Origin: Clostridia bacterium
Lineage (GTDB): Bacteria; Bacillota; Clostridia; Christensenellales; Aristaeellaceae
Direction: 5' to 3'
Length of the DNA stretch: 64,000 bases
Assembly (NCBI GenBank): GCA_017508975.1
Contig: JAFWQU010000021.1
Coordinates: forward strand, 1-64,000
The position numbers and the translations under genes were made by a program. The notes below the pieces were generated by a model that searched no databases, was not told the DNA's origin, and worked only from the letters and a program-made list of their open reading frames with translations. This document shows, one piece after another, positions 51,756-63,430 of this stretch. The number at the start of each line of letters is the position of its first letter. Position 1 is the stretch's first letter.

Positions 51756-53024
51756 TTACCCTTTCCGCATGACCGCCTCGATATCCTCCACCGTCCGCGG
51801 GATCGCGGCCGAGAGGTTCTCGCAGCCGGTCTCCGTCACCAGCAGATTGTCCTCGAGCCGGAAGCCGATGCCCCACTCCTCATGATAAACGCCCACGTCG
51901 ATGCAGAATACCATCCCTGGCGCCACGGTCTCCGGGCGCTCCACCACGTCGTGCACGTCCCATCCCACATGGTGCGCGCCGCCGTGCCACATCAGGCGCC
52001 CGATATGCTCGGCCTTGTCCAGCGCGCCGGCCTCCACCAGGCGATCGGCGTTGTATCGGCGGATCTCCGCGTCGACCTCCGCCATCGGGAAGCCGGGTTT
52101 GATCCTGCCGAACATGTGATTGGAGGTGGCCAGCACGCACTCCCACAGTCTTCGCTGCCGGTCCGTGAACCGTCCGTTGCAGGGGAAGCCCCGGCTGACG
52201 TCCGTCATCACATTGTCCCACTGCGCGCCCACATCGTTCAGGATCATGTCCCCGTCCTGCGCCTGGCCGATATAGCTGTAATAGTGGATACAGAAATTGT
52301 TCTCTCCGGAGGAGATGATCGAGGGGAAGGCCGGTCCGTCCGGGCTGAACTGTCCCAGCGCGCGGTCGAACTCCGCCTTGTACTGGTACTCCCACATGCC
52401 CGGCTTCGAGGCGCGCATCATCGCCAGGATTCCCTCCCGGGTGATGGACTCCGCCTTCCGCATGGCCTCGATCTCACAGGGCTGCTTGATCAGCCGCAGC
52501 CGTCGGAGCAGTGCGTTCGCGTTCCCGATCTTCAGATACGGATACTGCCGCTGCGCCTGGTTCAGGAAGCGGTCCGCGGGCTTCTCCCCGTCGTTGGGCG
52601 AAGCCTTGTAGAGGTCCAGCCAGAGATTCTGGTAATGTCCGCTCGGGAGGGAGTAGTGTCCGCCCGCGGCCAGCGTATGGAAATCCGCCGAAAACGCGGA
52701 GATCGGGCGGATGTCCCGGATGCCGCTCTTCTCCTCGGCCTCCTGCATCGTCAGCCGCCGGCCGGTCCAGCGCTCCGCCATCGGGTCCGACGGCAGGAGA
52801 TAGAGCCGCTCCGTCCAGCTGCTCCCCGACTCCCGCATGCACAGCAGCACGGACTCCTTCTGCGCGATGCCGGTCAGATAGACGAAGCTGCGGTCGGCGT
52901 AGAAGGGCCAGAATTCGTCGTTCGTCTTGCGCTGCTCCTCCCCGGAAAAAAGAACCAGGAGACTGTTCTCAGGGAGCATCGCGTACAGCCGCTCCCGGTT
53001 GCCCTTGTGAAAAGATGCAAGCAT
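51756..53024 (-). CDS. Xaa-Pro aminopeptidase (peptidase M24B)
   Basis: The 422-residue protein has an aminopeptidase P N-terminal domain (about 1-150, ending near SGIRDIRPIS) and the pita-bread metallopeptidase domain with the expected ligands: Asp in LNDVGAQWDN, Asp in VMTDVSRGF, His in GGAHHVGWDVHD, Glu in YHEEWGIG and Glu in FRLEDNLLV. It cleaves N-terminal residues before proline. The start at 53024 has GGAGGAGG nine bases upstream; codons further out lack a site. It is the first gene of an operon with eutH, divergent from the kinase gene. Confidence 0.95.
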   Translation of the reverse strand: MLASFHKGNRERLYAMLPENSLLVLFSGEEQRKTNDEFWPFYADRSFVYLTGIAQKESVLLCMRESGSSWTERLYLLPSDPMAERWTGRRLTMQEAEEKSGIRDIRPISAFSADFHTLAAGGHYSLPSGHYQNLWLDLYKASPNDGEKPADRFLNQAQRQYPYLKIGNANALLRRLRLIKQPCEIEAMRKAESITREGILAMMRASKPGMWEYQYKAEFDRALGQFSPDGPAFPSIISSGENNFCIHYYSYIGQAQDGDMILNDVGAQWDNVMTDVSRGFPCNGRFTDRQRRLWECVLATSNHMFGRIKPGFPMAEVDAEIRRYNADRLVEAGALDKAEHIGRLMWHGGAHHVGWDVHDVVERPETVAPGMVFCIDVGVYHEEWGIGFRLEDNLLVTETGCENLSAAIPRTVEDIEAVMRKG

Positions 53025-53076
53025 TCCAGAAACCTCCTCCAAGCCTGTGAGCAAAATACCCTTCCATGATTCTGCG

Positions 53077-53088
53077 TTCCGCGCGGAA
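53077..53088. promoter_or_regulatory. Palindrome in a divergent promoter region
   Basis: TTCCGCGCGGAA is a perfect 12-base palindrome between the leftward aminopeptidase P gene and the rightward kinase promoter. It could be an operator; no matching regulator is known to me. Confidence 0.35.
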
Positions 53089-53112
53089 TTCCTTTTATTC
53101 GGATGCATCGGC

Positions 53113-53141
53113 TTGCAAAAAAGCCTCTTCTGGGATATCAT
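53113..53141 (+). promoter_or_regulatory. Promoter of the kinase/nucleotidyltransferase operon
   Basis: TTGCAA (53113-53118) and TATCAT (53136-53141), 17-base spacer, 33 bases before the GTG start. Confidence 0.75.
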
Positions 53142-53173
53142 ATCCTGGAATCCATCGACAGGGGGAATCCGCC

Positions 53174-54271
53174 GTGTCCGATATTCCGGAAACCGCCCGG
53201 CAGATCGCAGGCCTCTTCGCGCTGCCCGGAGAGATTGAGTCCTGCGAGGCCTACGGCTGCGGGCATGTCAACCACACCTTCCGGGTGCACTGCCGGGGCC
53301 GCGCGGAGGACTATGTGCTCCAGCGCATCAGCGCCATCGCATTTCATCATCCCGAACAGGTGATGGAGAACGTGGTCCGCGTCACGGCGCACCTGCAGCG
53401 GGCGGTCGCGGCCCGCGGCGGGGACCCCGCACGGGAGACGCTCACGCTGATCCCGCTGAAGCGCGGCGGCTACTGCACCTACGACCGGGAGGGCGTCTGC
53501 TGGCGGATGTACCGGTTTATCCCGGATACCGTCACCTATCAGCTTCCGGATACGCCGGAGGTGCTGCGGCAGGCCGGCGCCGCCTTCGGCTCCTTCCAGG
53601 CCATGCTGGCGGATTTCCCGGCCGGCGAGCTGTACGAGACCATCCCCCGCTTTCACGATACGCCCCACCGCCTGGCGGATTTCCGGAGGGCGCTGCGGGA
53701 GGATTCAGCCGGCCGCGCGCGGACCTGCGGCGAGGAGATCGAGGCCATCCTCTCCCGCGCGGACCGGGCGGGTGAACTGATGGACGCCGGGCTGCCCCTG
53801 CGGGTTACCCACAACGATACCAAGCTCAACAATGTCCTGATGGACAGCGCCACCGGCCGCGGCCTGTGCGTCGTCGATCTGGACACGGTGATGCCCGGGC
53901 TGGCCGCCTGGGATTTCGGGGACGCGGTCCGCTTCGGCGCCAACACGGCGCTGGAGGGCGAGCGGGATCTCTCGAAGGTGCGCTTCAGTCTGCCCATGTA
54001 CCGGGCCTGGGCCGAGGGCTATCTGGAGCAGGCCGGATCCATGCTCACCCCGGGGGAGCTGGACAGCCTGCCCATCGGCTGCTGGATGATGACCTACGAG
54101 CTCGCCTCGCGCTTCCTCGCGGACTATCTGTCCGGCGACGTCTATTTCCATATTGAGCTTCCGGACGACAACCTTGCCCGGGCGCGCTGCCAGCTGGCGC
54201 TTCTCGCCGACATGGAGCGCCACGGGAATGAGATGCTTCAAGTGATTCATGAGCTGACTGGGAGGGTATGA
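53174..54271 (+). CDS. NahK-like N-acetylhexosamine kinase (APH fold)
   Basis: The 365-residue protein belongs to the aminoglycoside phosphotransferase fold (COG2334), close in motifs to N-acetylhexosamine 1-kinase: YGCGHVNHTFRV near residue 27, the catalytic loop VTHNDTKLNNVLMD with Asp215, and the metal site VVDLDTVMPG with Asp235. NahK makes N-acetylhexosamine 1-phosphate from free GlcNAc or GalNAc. The GTG start at 53174 has AGGGGG nine bases upstream and lies after the promoter. The nucleotidyltransferase gene follows at once, which supports a two-step salvage of amino sugars to a nucleotide sugar. Substrate choice is inference. Confidence 0.87.
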   Translation: MSDIPETARQIAGLFALPGEIESCEAYGCGHVNHTFRVHCRGRAEDYVLQRISAIAFHHPEQVMENVVRVTAHLQRAVAARGGDPARETLTLIPLKRGGYCTYDREGVCWRMYRFIPDTVTYQLPDTPEVLRQAGAAFGSFQAMLADFPAGELYETIPRFHDTPHRLADFRRALREDSAGRARTCGEEIEAILSRADRAGELMDAGLPLRVTHNDTKLNNVLMDSATGRGLCVVDLDTVMPGLAAWDFGDAVRFGANTALEGERDLSKVRFSLPMYRAWAEGYLEQAGSMLTPGELDSLPIGCWMMTYELASRFLADYLSGDVYFHIELPDDNLARARCQLALLADMERHGNEMLQVIHELTGRV

Positions 54272-54273
54272 CA

Positions 54274-55191
54274 ATGAGCGAACCGATTCTTCTGATCATG
54301 GCTGCCGGCATGGGCAGCCGCTACGGCGGGCTGAAGCAGATGGACGCCCTGGGCCCCAACGGGGAGGTCCTGCTCCACTACTCCATCTACGACGCGATGC
54401 GCGCGGGCTTCAAGCGCGTGCTCTTTCTGATCAAGCACGAGATCGAGCTGGACTTCCGGGAGAAGGTCGGCGACCGCGTCGCGCGCCATCTGGAGGTCCG
54501 CTACGCCTTCCAGGAGCTGGATAAGCTTCCCGCGCCCTTCAGGGTTCCCGAGGGCCGCAAAAAGCCCTGGGGCACCGGCCACGCGGTGCTCTGCTGCACG
54601 GACCAGCTGGACGCCCCCTTCGCCGCCATCAACGCGGATGACTACTACGGGCCCAGCGCCTTCCAGTCCGCCTATGACTTCCTGTCCCGGGCGAAGGACG
54701 GCGAGAAGGCCCAGTGGATGATGGTCGGCTATCACCTGCAGAACACCACCACCGCCAGCGGCCACGTCGCCCGCGGCGTCTGCGAGGTCAGTGACTCCGG
54801 CCTGCTCGCAGGCATCTGCGAGCGGACCCATATCGTGGAGAGCAGCGACGGACCGCTCTACACGGAGAACGGGTCCGACTACAGGCTGCTGCCCCGGGAG
54901 ACACTGGTCTCCATGAACCTCTGGGGCTTCACGCCCTCCTTCCTTCAGCGGCTGAAGGAGGACTTCCCGCCCTTCCTCGAGCGCGCCTGCCAGGATCCCG
55001 CGAACAAGGCGGAATTCTTCCTGCCCACCGTGGTGAACGACGCCCTGAACGAAGGCTTTGCCGAGGTCCGCGTGCTGGAAAGCCGGGACCGCTGGTACGG
55101 CGTGACCTACCCCGCCGACCGTCCCGCCGTCGTTTCCGCGCTGCGGCGGATGACCGAGGAAGGCCTCTATCCGGCGCCGCTGTGGCCCTGA
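54274..55191 (+). CDS. Sugar-phosphate nucleotidyltransferase
   Basis: The 305-residue protein is an NTP transferase of the GlmU/GalU fold: LIMAAGMGSRYGGLKQMD at the N-terminus gives the nucleotide-binding loop, and AAINADDYYGPSAF carries the metal-binding Asp residues. The C-terminal left-handed beta-helix of GlmU is missing. It would couple UTP (or another NTP) to the 1-phosphate made by the upstream kinase. ATG 54274 is preferred because GGGAGGG is then seven bases away; ATG 54268 overlaps the kinase stop as ATGA. This pairing with a NahK-like kinase occurs in other gut bacteria. Confidence 0.87.
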   Translation: MSEPILLIMAAGMGSRYGGLKQMDALGPNGEVLLHYSIYDAMRAGFKRVLFLIKHEIELDFREKVGDRVARHLEVRYAFQELDKLPAPFRVPEGRKKPWGTGHAVLCCTDQLDAPFAAINADDYYGPSAFQSAYDFLSRAKDGEKAQWMMVGYHLQNTTTASGHVARGVCEVSDSGLLAGICERTHIVESSDGPLYTENGSDYRLLPRETLVSMNLWGFTPSFLQRLKEDFPPFLERACQDPANKAEFFLPTVVNDALNEGFAEVRVLESRDRWYGVTYPADRPAVVSALRRMTEEGLYPAPLWP

Positions 55192-55219
55192 GGGAGCACA
55201 GAAATCGCTTGCATATCCA

Positions 55220-55248
55220 TTGACAACCCCGGGAGAAGCCATTATAAT
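55220..55248 (+). promoter_or_regulatory. Consensus promoter of the pyruvate:ferredoxin oxidoreductase
   Basis: Perfect TTGACA (55220-55225) and TATAAT (55243-55248) with a 17-base spacer, suggesting high constitutive expression. Confidence 0.93.
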
Positions 55249-55262
55249 GAAACTGTGCATTG

Positions 55263-55319
55263 CAGACCGTTCCCGTATCTTCGTCCGGCAGGGATTTCCC
55301 TGCCCTCAGGATCGGTCTG
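55263..55319 (+). promoter_or_regulatory. Structured 5' leader of the oxidoreductase mRNA
   Basis: CAGACCG (55263-55269) pairs with CGGTCTG (55313-55319), enclosing a tight hairpin GGCAGGG-ATTT-CCCTGCC (55287-55304). The structure begins a few bases after the expected transcription start, so it may cap the 5' end and stabilise the mRNA. It does not cover the ribosome binding site (AGGAGGA at about 55339), and no terminator T-run follows, so a riboswitch is not indicated. Confidence 0.6.
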
Positions 55320-55352
55320 TGCCAATCGCATAACGACAGGAGGAGGATTCCA

Positions 55353-58892
<3,540 letters not shown>

Positions 58893-58906
58893 TTCCCAAC
58901 AGAAAG

Positions 58907-58942
58907 CACCTGTCCGCCATCCGGCGGGCAGGTGCCTTTTCT
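58907..58942 (+). terminator. Terminator of the oxidoreductase gene
   Basis: GCACCTGTCCGCC pairs with GGCGGGCAGGTGC around a four-base loop (58907-58936) and is followed by CTTTTCT. Confidence 0.92.
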
Positions 58943-58945
58943 ATA

Positions 58946-59025
58946 AAGAGATTTCGCGCCCGAGGGCGCAAAGGTCCCCAGCCGGACTGGCGGCTTTCCG
59001 ATCTGGACCTTCGGCAATGCACCTA
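58946..59025 (+). repeat. Interspersed palindromic element, copy 6
   Basis: The core (58953-59015) has hairpin GCGCCC-GA-GGGCGC, the GTCC..GGACTGGCG insert type seen in copies 5 and 8, a shortened second hairpin (CCGATC-TGGACC) and CTTCGG. The first stem differs from the other copies on both arms in a compensating way. It follows the oxidoreductase terminator directly. Confidence 0.82.
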
Positions 59026-59057
59026 TAGAAACATTTGGGAATAGCATGAACAGTGGG

Positions 59058-59116
59058 TCAGCGCACTTCTCCCCTCCCTCGGTAGGGAGGGGCGGGTAGG
59101 GTTTCTCATGCGCTGA
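59058..59116. repeat. Nested inverted repeat between two palindromic elements
   Basis: TCAGCGCA (59058-59065) pairs with TGCGCTGA (59109-59116), enclosing a GC-rich hairpin CCCCTCCCT-CGGT-AGGGAGGGG (59071-59092). It lies in the middle of the 320-base gap between the oxidoreductase and tex genes, flanked by copies 6 and 7, which are inverted relative to each other. There is no T-run. It could be a second small repeat type or a cruciform-forming spacer. Confidence 0.7.
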
Positions 59117-59145
59117 ATCATCGAACACTCTCGAAAAGGATGTAT

Positions 59146-59215
59146 CCGAAGGTCCAGGGCGATCGGAAAGCCTAGGTCGCGGCCCACAGTCCGCGAAATC
59201 CCGGAATCGGTGTTA
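59146..59215 (-). repeat. Interspersed palindromic element, copy 7 (inverted)
   Basis: This copy is in the opposite orientation to the others: read on the minus strand it gives GGGATTTCGCGG, GGGCCGCGACC, GGCTTTCCGATCGCCCTGG and ACCTTCGG (core 59146-59198). Its outer end, on the minus strand TAACACCGATTCC, begins with the TAA stop codon of tex (59213-59215). It is less well preserved in the first hairpin (GCGGACTGTGGGCCGC). Confidence 0.82.
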
Positions 59216-61360
59216 TCCCGGTTTCCGCATGGTCAGTGAGATCCGGTTTTTCTTGGGGTCCGCCTCCAGCACCCAGACGGTCACCACATCCCCCACCCGG
59301 ACCATCTCCGAGGGATGCTTGACCCGGCGGGTGAACTGGCTGATGTGGATCAGGCCGTCGCGGTGGACACCAATGTCGACGAAGGCGCCGAAATCGGTCA
59401 CGTTGCGGACCGTGCCCTTGAGCTCCATTCCGGGCTTCAGATCCTCCATCTGCAGCACATCCGCGCGCAGGAGCGGCGGCGGCAGCTCATCGCGGGGATC
59501 GCGGCCGGGCTTGGTCAGCTCCGCGACGATATCCCGCAGGGTCGGTTCGCCGACCCCGAGCTCCTTGGCCAGAAACGCGTAGCCGGTCTCCTCCGTCTTG
59601 TCCCGCAGCGCGCCGCCGACCGCGTCCTGGGCGGTCATGTGGAAGCGGCCCAGCAGGGCTTTCGCGGTCAGATAGCTCTCCGGGTGAACGCCGGTGTTCT
59701 CCAGCAGGTTCTTCGCGCCGGGAATCCGCAGGAAGCCCGCGGCCTGCTCAAACGCTTTCGGTCCGAGCCGGGGCACTTTTTTGAGTTCCGCCCGCGTCTT
59801 GAAGGGGCCGTTCTCCTCCCGGTACTCGACGATGTTTTTCGCGACCGTCGCGTTGATCCCGGCGACGTGGCTCAGGAGGGAGAAGCTGGCCGTGTTCAGG
59901 TCCACGCCCACCGCGTTCACGCAGTCCTCCACCACGCCGTCCAGCGCCGCGTCCAGCTCGGCCTCCTTCAGGTCGTGCTGGTACTGCCCCACGCCGATCG
60001 CCTTCGGATCGATCTTAACCAGCTCCGCCAGCGGGTCCTGCAGCCGCCGCGCAATGGACACCGCGGAACGGAGATTGACGTCGAACTGAGGGAACTCCTC
60101 CGCGGCCAGCTTTGAAGCGGAATAGACGGATGCACCTGCCTCGTTGACGATCATATAGCTCAGTCTGTCGCCCAGGTCCAGCTCCTTCATCACGTCCACG
60201 AAGAACTGCTCGGTCTCGCGGCTCGCGGTGCCGTTTCCGATGGCGGCCGCGGTCACGCCGTGCTTGCGGATCATGTTCTTGACGACGGTCTTCGCCTGCT
60301 CCACCCGCTTCTGATGGGGCAGCGGATAAACCACGCCGGTGTCCAGCACCCGACCGGTGGCGTCCACCACGGCGATCTTGCAGCCGTGCGCGATGCCCGG
60401 ATCCAGACCCATTACCACGCGGCCCCTGACAGGCGGCTGCATCAGCAGCGGACGCAGGTTCATGGCGAACACACGGATCGCCGCTTCCTGCGCGCGGTCG
60501 GTCAGGGTGTTGCGCATCTCCGTGTCCATGGAGGGCGCGATCAGCCGTCCGTAGGCATCCTCGCAGGCCTGCTCCACCAGCCCGGAGGCGGGAGACCCGG
60601 TCTGAATCACCCAGCCCTCTCGCGTGTCGCGCAGAGCATGCTGTTCGTCCACCGAGAGCGAGACCTTGAGCCAGCCCTCCTTCTCCCCGCGGTTCATGGC
60701 CAGCACCCGGTGCGGCGGCATCTGCCGGAGCGGTTCCTGGTGGCCGTAGTACATGCGGTAGACGCTGTCCTCCTCCTTCGCTGCCTCGGTCTGGACCGTG
60801 CACTCCGCGAGGTAGGTTCTCCGCAGCCGGTCGCGGACCGCGGCGTCGTCGCTCACGCGCTCGGCGATGATGTCCATGGCGCCCTGCAGCGCCTCCTCCG
60901 GACTCGCCACGCCCTTCTCCTCATCGACGAACGCCTCCGCCAGCGTCTCCGGCTGGGGCATTCTCGGCAATTGCATCAGCAGCTTGTCCGCCAGGGGCTC
61001 CAGTCCGCGCTCCCGGGCAATGGTCGCACGGGTGCGGCGCTTGGGGCGGAAAGGACGGTAGATGTCCTCGAGTCGAGCCAGCGTCGCGGCGGCGTCCACC
61101 TGTGCCTGCAGCTCCTCGGTCCACTTCTCCTGCTTGCGCAGGCTCTCGATGATCTCCCCGCGGCGCTGATCCAGATTGCGCAGCTGTCCCAGCCGCTCCG
61201 TCAGGTCGCGCAGCTTGGTGTCGTCCAGTCCGCCGTGCTGCTCTTTGCGATAGCGAGCGATAAAGGGAACCGTTGCGCCCTCGTCCAGGAGGCTGATAAC
61301 CGCCTCCACCTGCCACTGCTGGATACTCAGCTCCCGTGCGATTGTCTCTGGAATATTCAT
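59213..61360 (-). CDS. tex: Tex-family RNA-binding transcription accessory protein
   Basis: The 715-residue protein has the full Tex layout: N-terminal helical region (RELSIQQWQVEAVISLLDEG), a YqgF-like RNase H fold with VMGLDPGIAHGCKIAVVD (about 325-342), helix-hairpin-helix motifs (INATVAKNIVEYREENGPF), and a C-terminal S1 domain (about 645-715, VTDFGAFVDIGVHRDGLIHIS). Tex binds nucleic acids and influences transcription; its exact task is still debated. GAGGTGA is ten bases before the start. It follows the BaiN-like gene by six bases. Its stop codon lies at the end of element copy 7. Confidence 0.95.
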   Translation of the reverse strand: MNIPETIARELSIQQWQVEAVISLLDEGATVPFIARYRKEQHGGLDDTKLRDLTERLGQLRNLDQRRGEIIESLRKQEKWTEELQAQVDAAATLARLEDIYRPFRPKRRTRATIARERGLEPLADKLLMQLPRMPQPETLAEAFVDEEKGVASPEEALQGAMDIIAERVSDDAAVRDRLRRTYLAECTVQTEAAKEEDSVYRMYYGHQEPLRQMPPHRVLAMNRGEKEGWLKVSLSVDEQHALRDTREGWVIQTGSPASGLVEQACEDAYGRLIAPSMDTEMRNTLTDRAQEAAIRVFAMNLRPLLMQPPVRGRVVMGLDPGIAHGCKIAVVDATGRVLDTGVVYPLPHQKRVEQAKTVVKNMIRKHGVTAAAIGNGTASRETEQFFVDVMKELDLGDRLSYMIVNEAGASVYSASKLAAEEFPQFDVNLRSAVSIARRLQDPLAELVKIDPKAIGVGQYQHDLKEAELDAALDGVVEDCVNAVGVDLNTASFSLLSHVAGINATVAKNIVEYREENGPFKTRAELKKVPRLGPKAFEQAAGFLRIPGAKNLLENTGVHPESYLTAKALLGRFHMTAQDAVGGALRDKTEETGYAFLAKELGVGEPTLRDIVAELTKPGRDPRDELPPPLLRADVLQMEDLKPGMELKGTVRNVTDFGAFVDIGVHRDGLIHISQFTRRVKHPSEMVRVGDVVTVWVLEADPKKNRISLTMRKPG

Positions 61361-61366
61361 CTTCCG

Positions 61367-62596
61367 TCACCTCATCCAGTTGCTTTCTCTTCCGTTCAGG
61401 CCGGCCAGGATTCCACTGCCGAACGCAAACATCAGGTTGAATCCCCCGCAGTCTCCGTCCACATCCAGCACCTCGCCGGCCGCGTGCAATCCCTTTGCGA
61501 TGCGCGACGCCATCGTCTCCGGCACGAACTCGTCGGCGGCGATCCCCCCGGCGGTCACCTGCGCGGATTCGAAGCCGCGGATACCGGTCACACGGATCCG
61601 ATACGCTGTCAGCGTCTCCGCCAGCGCCTGCAGATCCTGACCGGAGAGGTCCTCCACCCTGCGCTCATGGCTGGGAACCCCTGCCAGCCGGAAGACGCGC
61701 TGTCCCAAGCGGCTCACAACCAGCCCGCAGAGGAGCTGTTCCGCCTCCCCGCCGCGCCAGACGTGCTGTCTGCGCTGCAGCTCCCGCAGTGCATCCTCAG
61801 CATTCTCCAGGCCGATCGGTTCCAGAAGGTTCAGCACCGCCTCACAGCCCGGCTCCGCCCAGCGGGAGCACTGCATGACACAGATCCCGCTGAGCCCGTA
61901 CTCCGTAAAGAGCACCTCCCCGCGCTCGCGGCAAAGCTCGCGCCCATTCCGGAGCAGCCGGACGCCCGCGCGCAGCCGGATGCCGGACAGCCCCCGGATC
62001 GGCTCCGGTTCCGTCTCCAGCTGGGTCAGTGCCGGGCGCGGCTGAATCAGATGATGTCCCAGCGCCGTCAGCAGTTCGTATGCGCTGCCATCCGAACCAA
62101 GTTTGGGCTGGGCACGGCCGCCGCCGGTCACGATCACGCGGTCAAATCGCTCCTCCCCCGCAGCGCTGCGCACGATCCATTCTGCGCCGGACGGGACGAG
62201 CGCTTTCACCTGCGCCTCCGTCACGGTCCGGACCCGCAGCCGCTGCAGCTGATAGCGGAGCACATCCAGCACCGTGCTCGCCTGTCCGCTCAGCGGGTAG
62301 ACGCGGCCCTCCCCCTCCTGCCGGAGTTCCAGGCCGAGCGCGCGCCAAAAGACTGTCTGCTGTTCCGCGCCGCACCGCTCCAGAACCGCGCGGGCGAGTT
62401 TGCTCCCGCCCGGATATCGGAGTCCGTCCGTGTTCATCAGGTTGCAGCGGCCGTTTCCGGTGGACAACAGCTTTTTACCGACCCGATCCAGGCGCTCCAG
62501 CACCGTCACCCGATCCCCGCAGGAGGCTGCCGCCAGCGCCGCGGCCATTCCGGCGGCGCCTCCGCCGATCACCGCCACTCGCATGGATTGATTCAT
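61367..62596 (-). CDS. HI0933/BaiN-family flavoprotein
   Basis: The 409-residue protein is a FAD-dependent oxidoreductase of the HI0933 family: VAVIGGGAAGMAAALAAA at the N-terminus, GKKLLSTGNGRCNLMN about 40 residues later, and the C-terminal AAGEVLDVDGDCGGFNLMFAFGSG. Family members include BaiN of gut clostridia, proposed to act in bile-acid 7-dehydroxylation, and proteins of unknown role; orthologues are widespread, so the bile-acid link cannot be claimed here. The start overlaps the upstream stop as ATGA. It sits between the TrmN6-like gene and tex in one operon. Confidence 0.9.
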   Translation of the reverse strand: MNQSMRVAVIGGGAAGMAAALAAASCGDRVTVLERLDRVGKKLLSTGNGRCNLMNTDGLRYPGGSKLARAVLERCGAEQQTVFWRALGLELRQEGEGRVYPLSGQASTVLDVLRYQLQRLRVRTVTEAQVKALVPSGAEWIVRSAAGEERFDRVIVTGGGRAQPKLGSDGSAYELLTALGHHLIQPRPALTQLETEPEPIRGLSGIRLRAGVRLLRNGRELCRERGEVLFTEYGLSGICVMQCSRWAEPGCEAVLNLLEPIGLENAEDALRELQRRQHVWRGGEAEQLLCGLVVSRLGQRVFRLAGVPSHERRVEDLSGQDLQALAETLTAYRIRVTGIRGFESAQVTAGGIAADEFVPETMASRIAKGLHAAGEVLDVDGDCGGFNLMFAFGSGILAGLNGRESNWMR

Positions 62597-63333
62597 TCTA
62601 CTCCGGTCTCCATATGATAGATTCTTCTGAGCTCAGGGGTCATGCTCCCGTCCGCCTCATAGACGATCAGCGGCGGGCAGGGCTCCAGCATGGGCCGCCC
62701 GTCCTTGACCGCCTCGAGCAGCACCAGGTTTGCCGGCTTGTCAGCCGCCGGATAGACCAGCCGGAAGCGCTTGGGCGACAGGCGCGCCTCCTCCAGCAGC
62801 TTCATCAGCTGCAGCATCGCCGGGGCCGGATAAACCAGAAAGACCCTGCCCTTTCCCCGCAGCACCTGATATGCGCTCTTCAGCCAGGGCAGCAGCCCGT
62901 CCGCGTCCTGGTGCCGTGCCAGATCCAGCTCTGCCGCGGGACACCGCAGCGTTCGCCCGGGCGTCCCGTAGGGGGGATTGCAGACCACGGCGTCCACGCT
63001 GCAGCGGCCGATCTCCTCGGCCGCCGTGCGCACATCGGCGCAGCGCACGTGGATCTGCTCCTCCAGCCCGTTCAGCGCCATGGTCCGCGCGGCCATCTCG
63101 GCATACTCCGGCTGCAGCTCCAGCGCCTCGCAGCGCTTTCCCTTATCTCTCCCGAACAGAAGCAGCGGCAGGATTCCGCTCCCTGTTCCGAAATCCGCGT
63201 AGTGCGTCTCCGGACTCATCCGGACGAAGTCCGCCAGCAGGACCGAGTCCATGCCGTAGCGGAAGCCCTTCTTTTTCTGCAGAAGGCGCAGCCCTCTCAG
63301 CTGCAGATCCTCCAGCGCCTCGTCCTCGCGCAT
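62593..63333 (-). CDS. trmN6: tRNA1(Val) (adenine(37)-N6)-methyltransferase-like protein
   Basis: The 246-residue class I methyltransferase has the TrmN6/YfiC pattern: LLQKKKGFRYGMDSVLLADF near residue 20, SAM motif ADFGTGSGILPLL and the amino-methyltransferase motif VVCNPPYG (about 125). It probably methylates N6 of A37 in tRNA-Val. The start at 63333 has TAGGAG eight bases upstream; ATG codons further out overlap the -10 box of the promoter at 63374-63402 and can be excluded. It heads the operon trmN6-baiN-like-tex. Confidence 0.88.
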   Translation of the reverse strand: MREDEALEDLQLRGLRLLQKKKGFRYGMDSVLLADFVRMSPETHYADFGTGSGILPLLLFGRDKGKRCEALELQPEYAEMAARTMALNGLEEQIHVRCADVRTAAEEIGRCSVDAVVCNPPYGTPGRTLRCPAAELDLARHQDADGLLPWLKSAYQVLRGKGRVFLVYPAPAMLQLMKLLEEARLSPKRFRLVYPAADKPANLVLLEAVKDGRPMLEPCPPLIVYEADGSMTPELRRIYHMETGVE

Positions 63334-63373
63334 GCGCCGCACTCCTATCCCGGCCGTTTTACAGACCGCGCTC

Positions 63374-63402
63374 ATTTTAACATATCCCCATTCCGATTGC
63401 AA
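63374..63402 (-). promoter_or_regulatory. Promoter of the trmN6-tex operon
   Basis: TTGCAA (63397-63402) and TAAAAT (63374-63379), 17-base spacer; the start codon is 41 bases further. Confidence 0.82.
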
Positions 63403-63405
63403 CGC

Positions 63406-63424
63406 AAAAAGCCGGCGAACCGGC
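63406..63424 (-). terminator. Terminator of purB
   Basis: GCCGG-TTCG-CCGGC on the minus strand is followed by five T. It lies about 145 bases after the purB stop, on the far side of element copy 8, so the element is part of the purB transcript. Confidence 0.85.
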
Positions 63425-63430
63425 TCTTTA

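Noticed and set aside
55263..55319. Riboswitch or T-box in the oxidoreductase leader
   Set aside because: The leader is about 100 bases, has only two simple nested stems, no known aptamer core and no terminator or alternative pairing with the ribosome binding site.
61367..62596. Bile-acid dehydroxylation gene baiN
   Set aside because: The HI0933 family is widespread in bacteria without bile-acid metabolism and no other bai gene is present.
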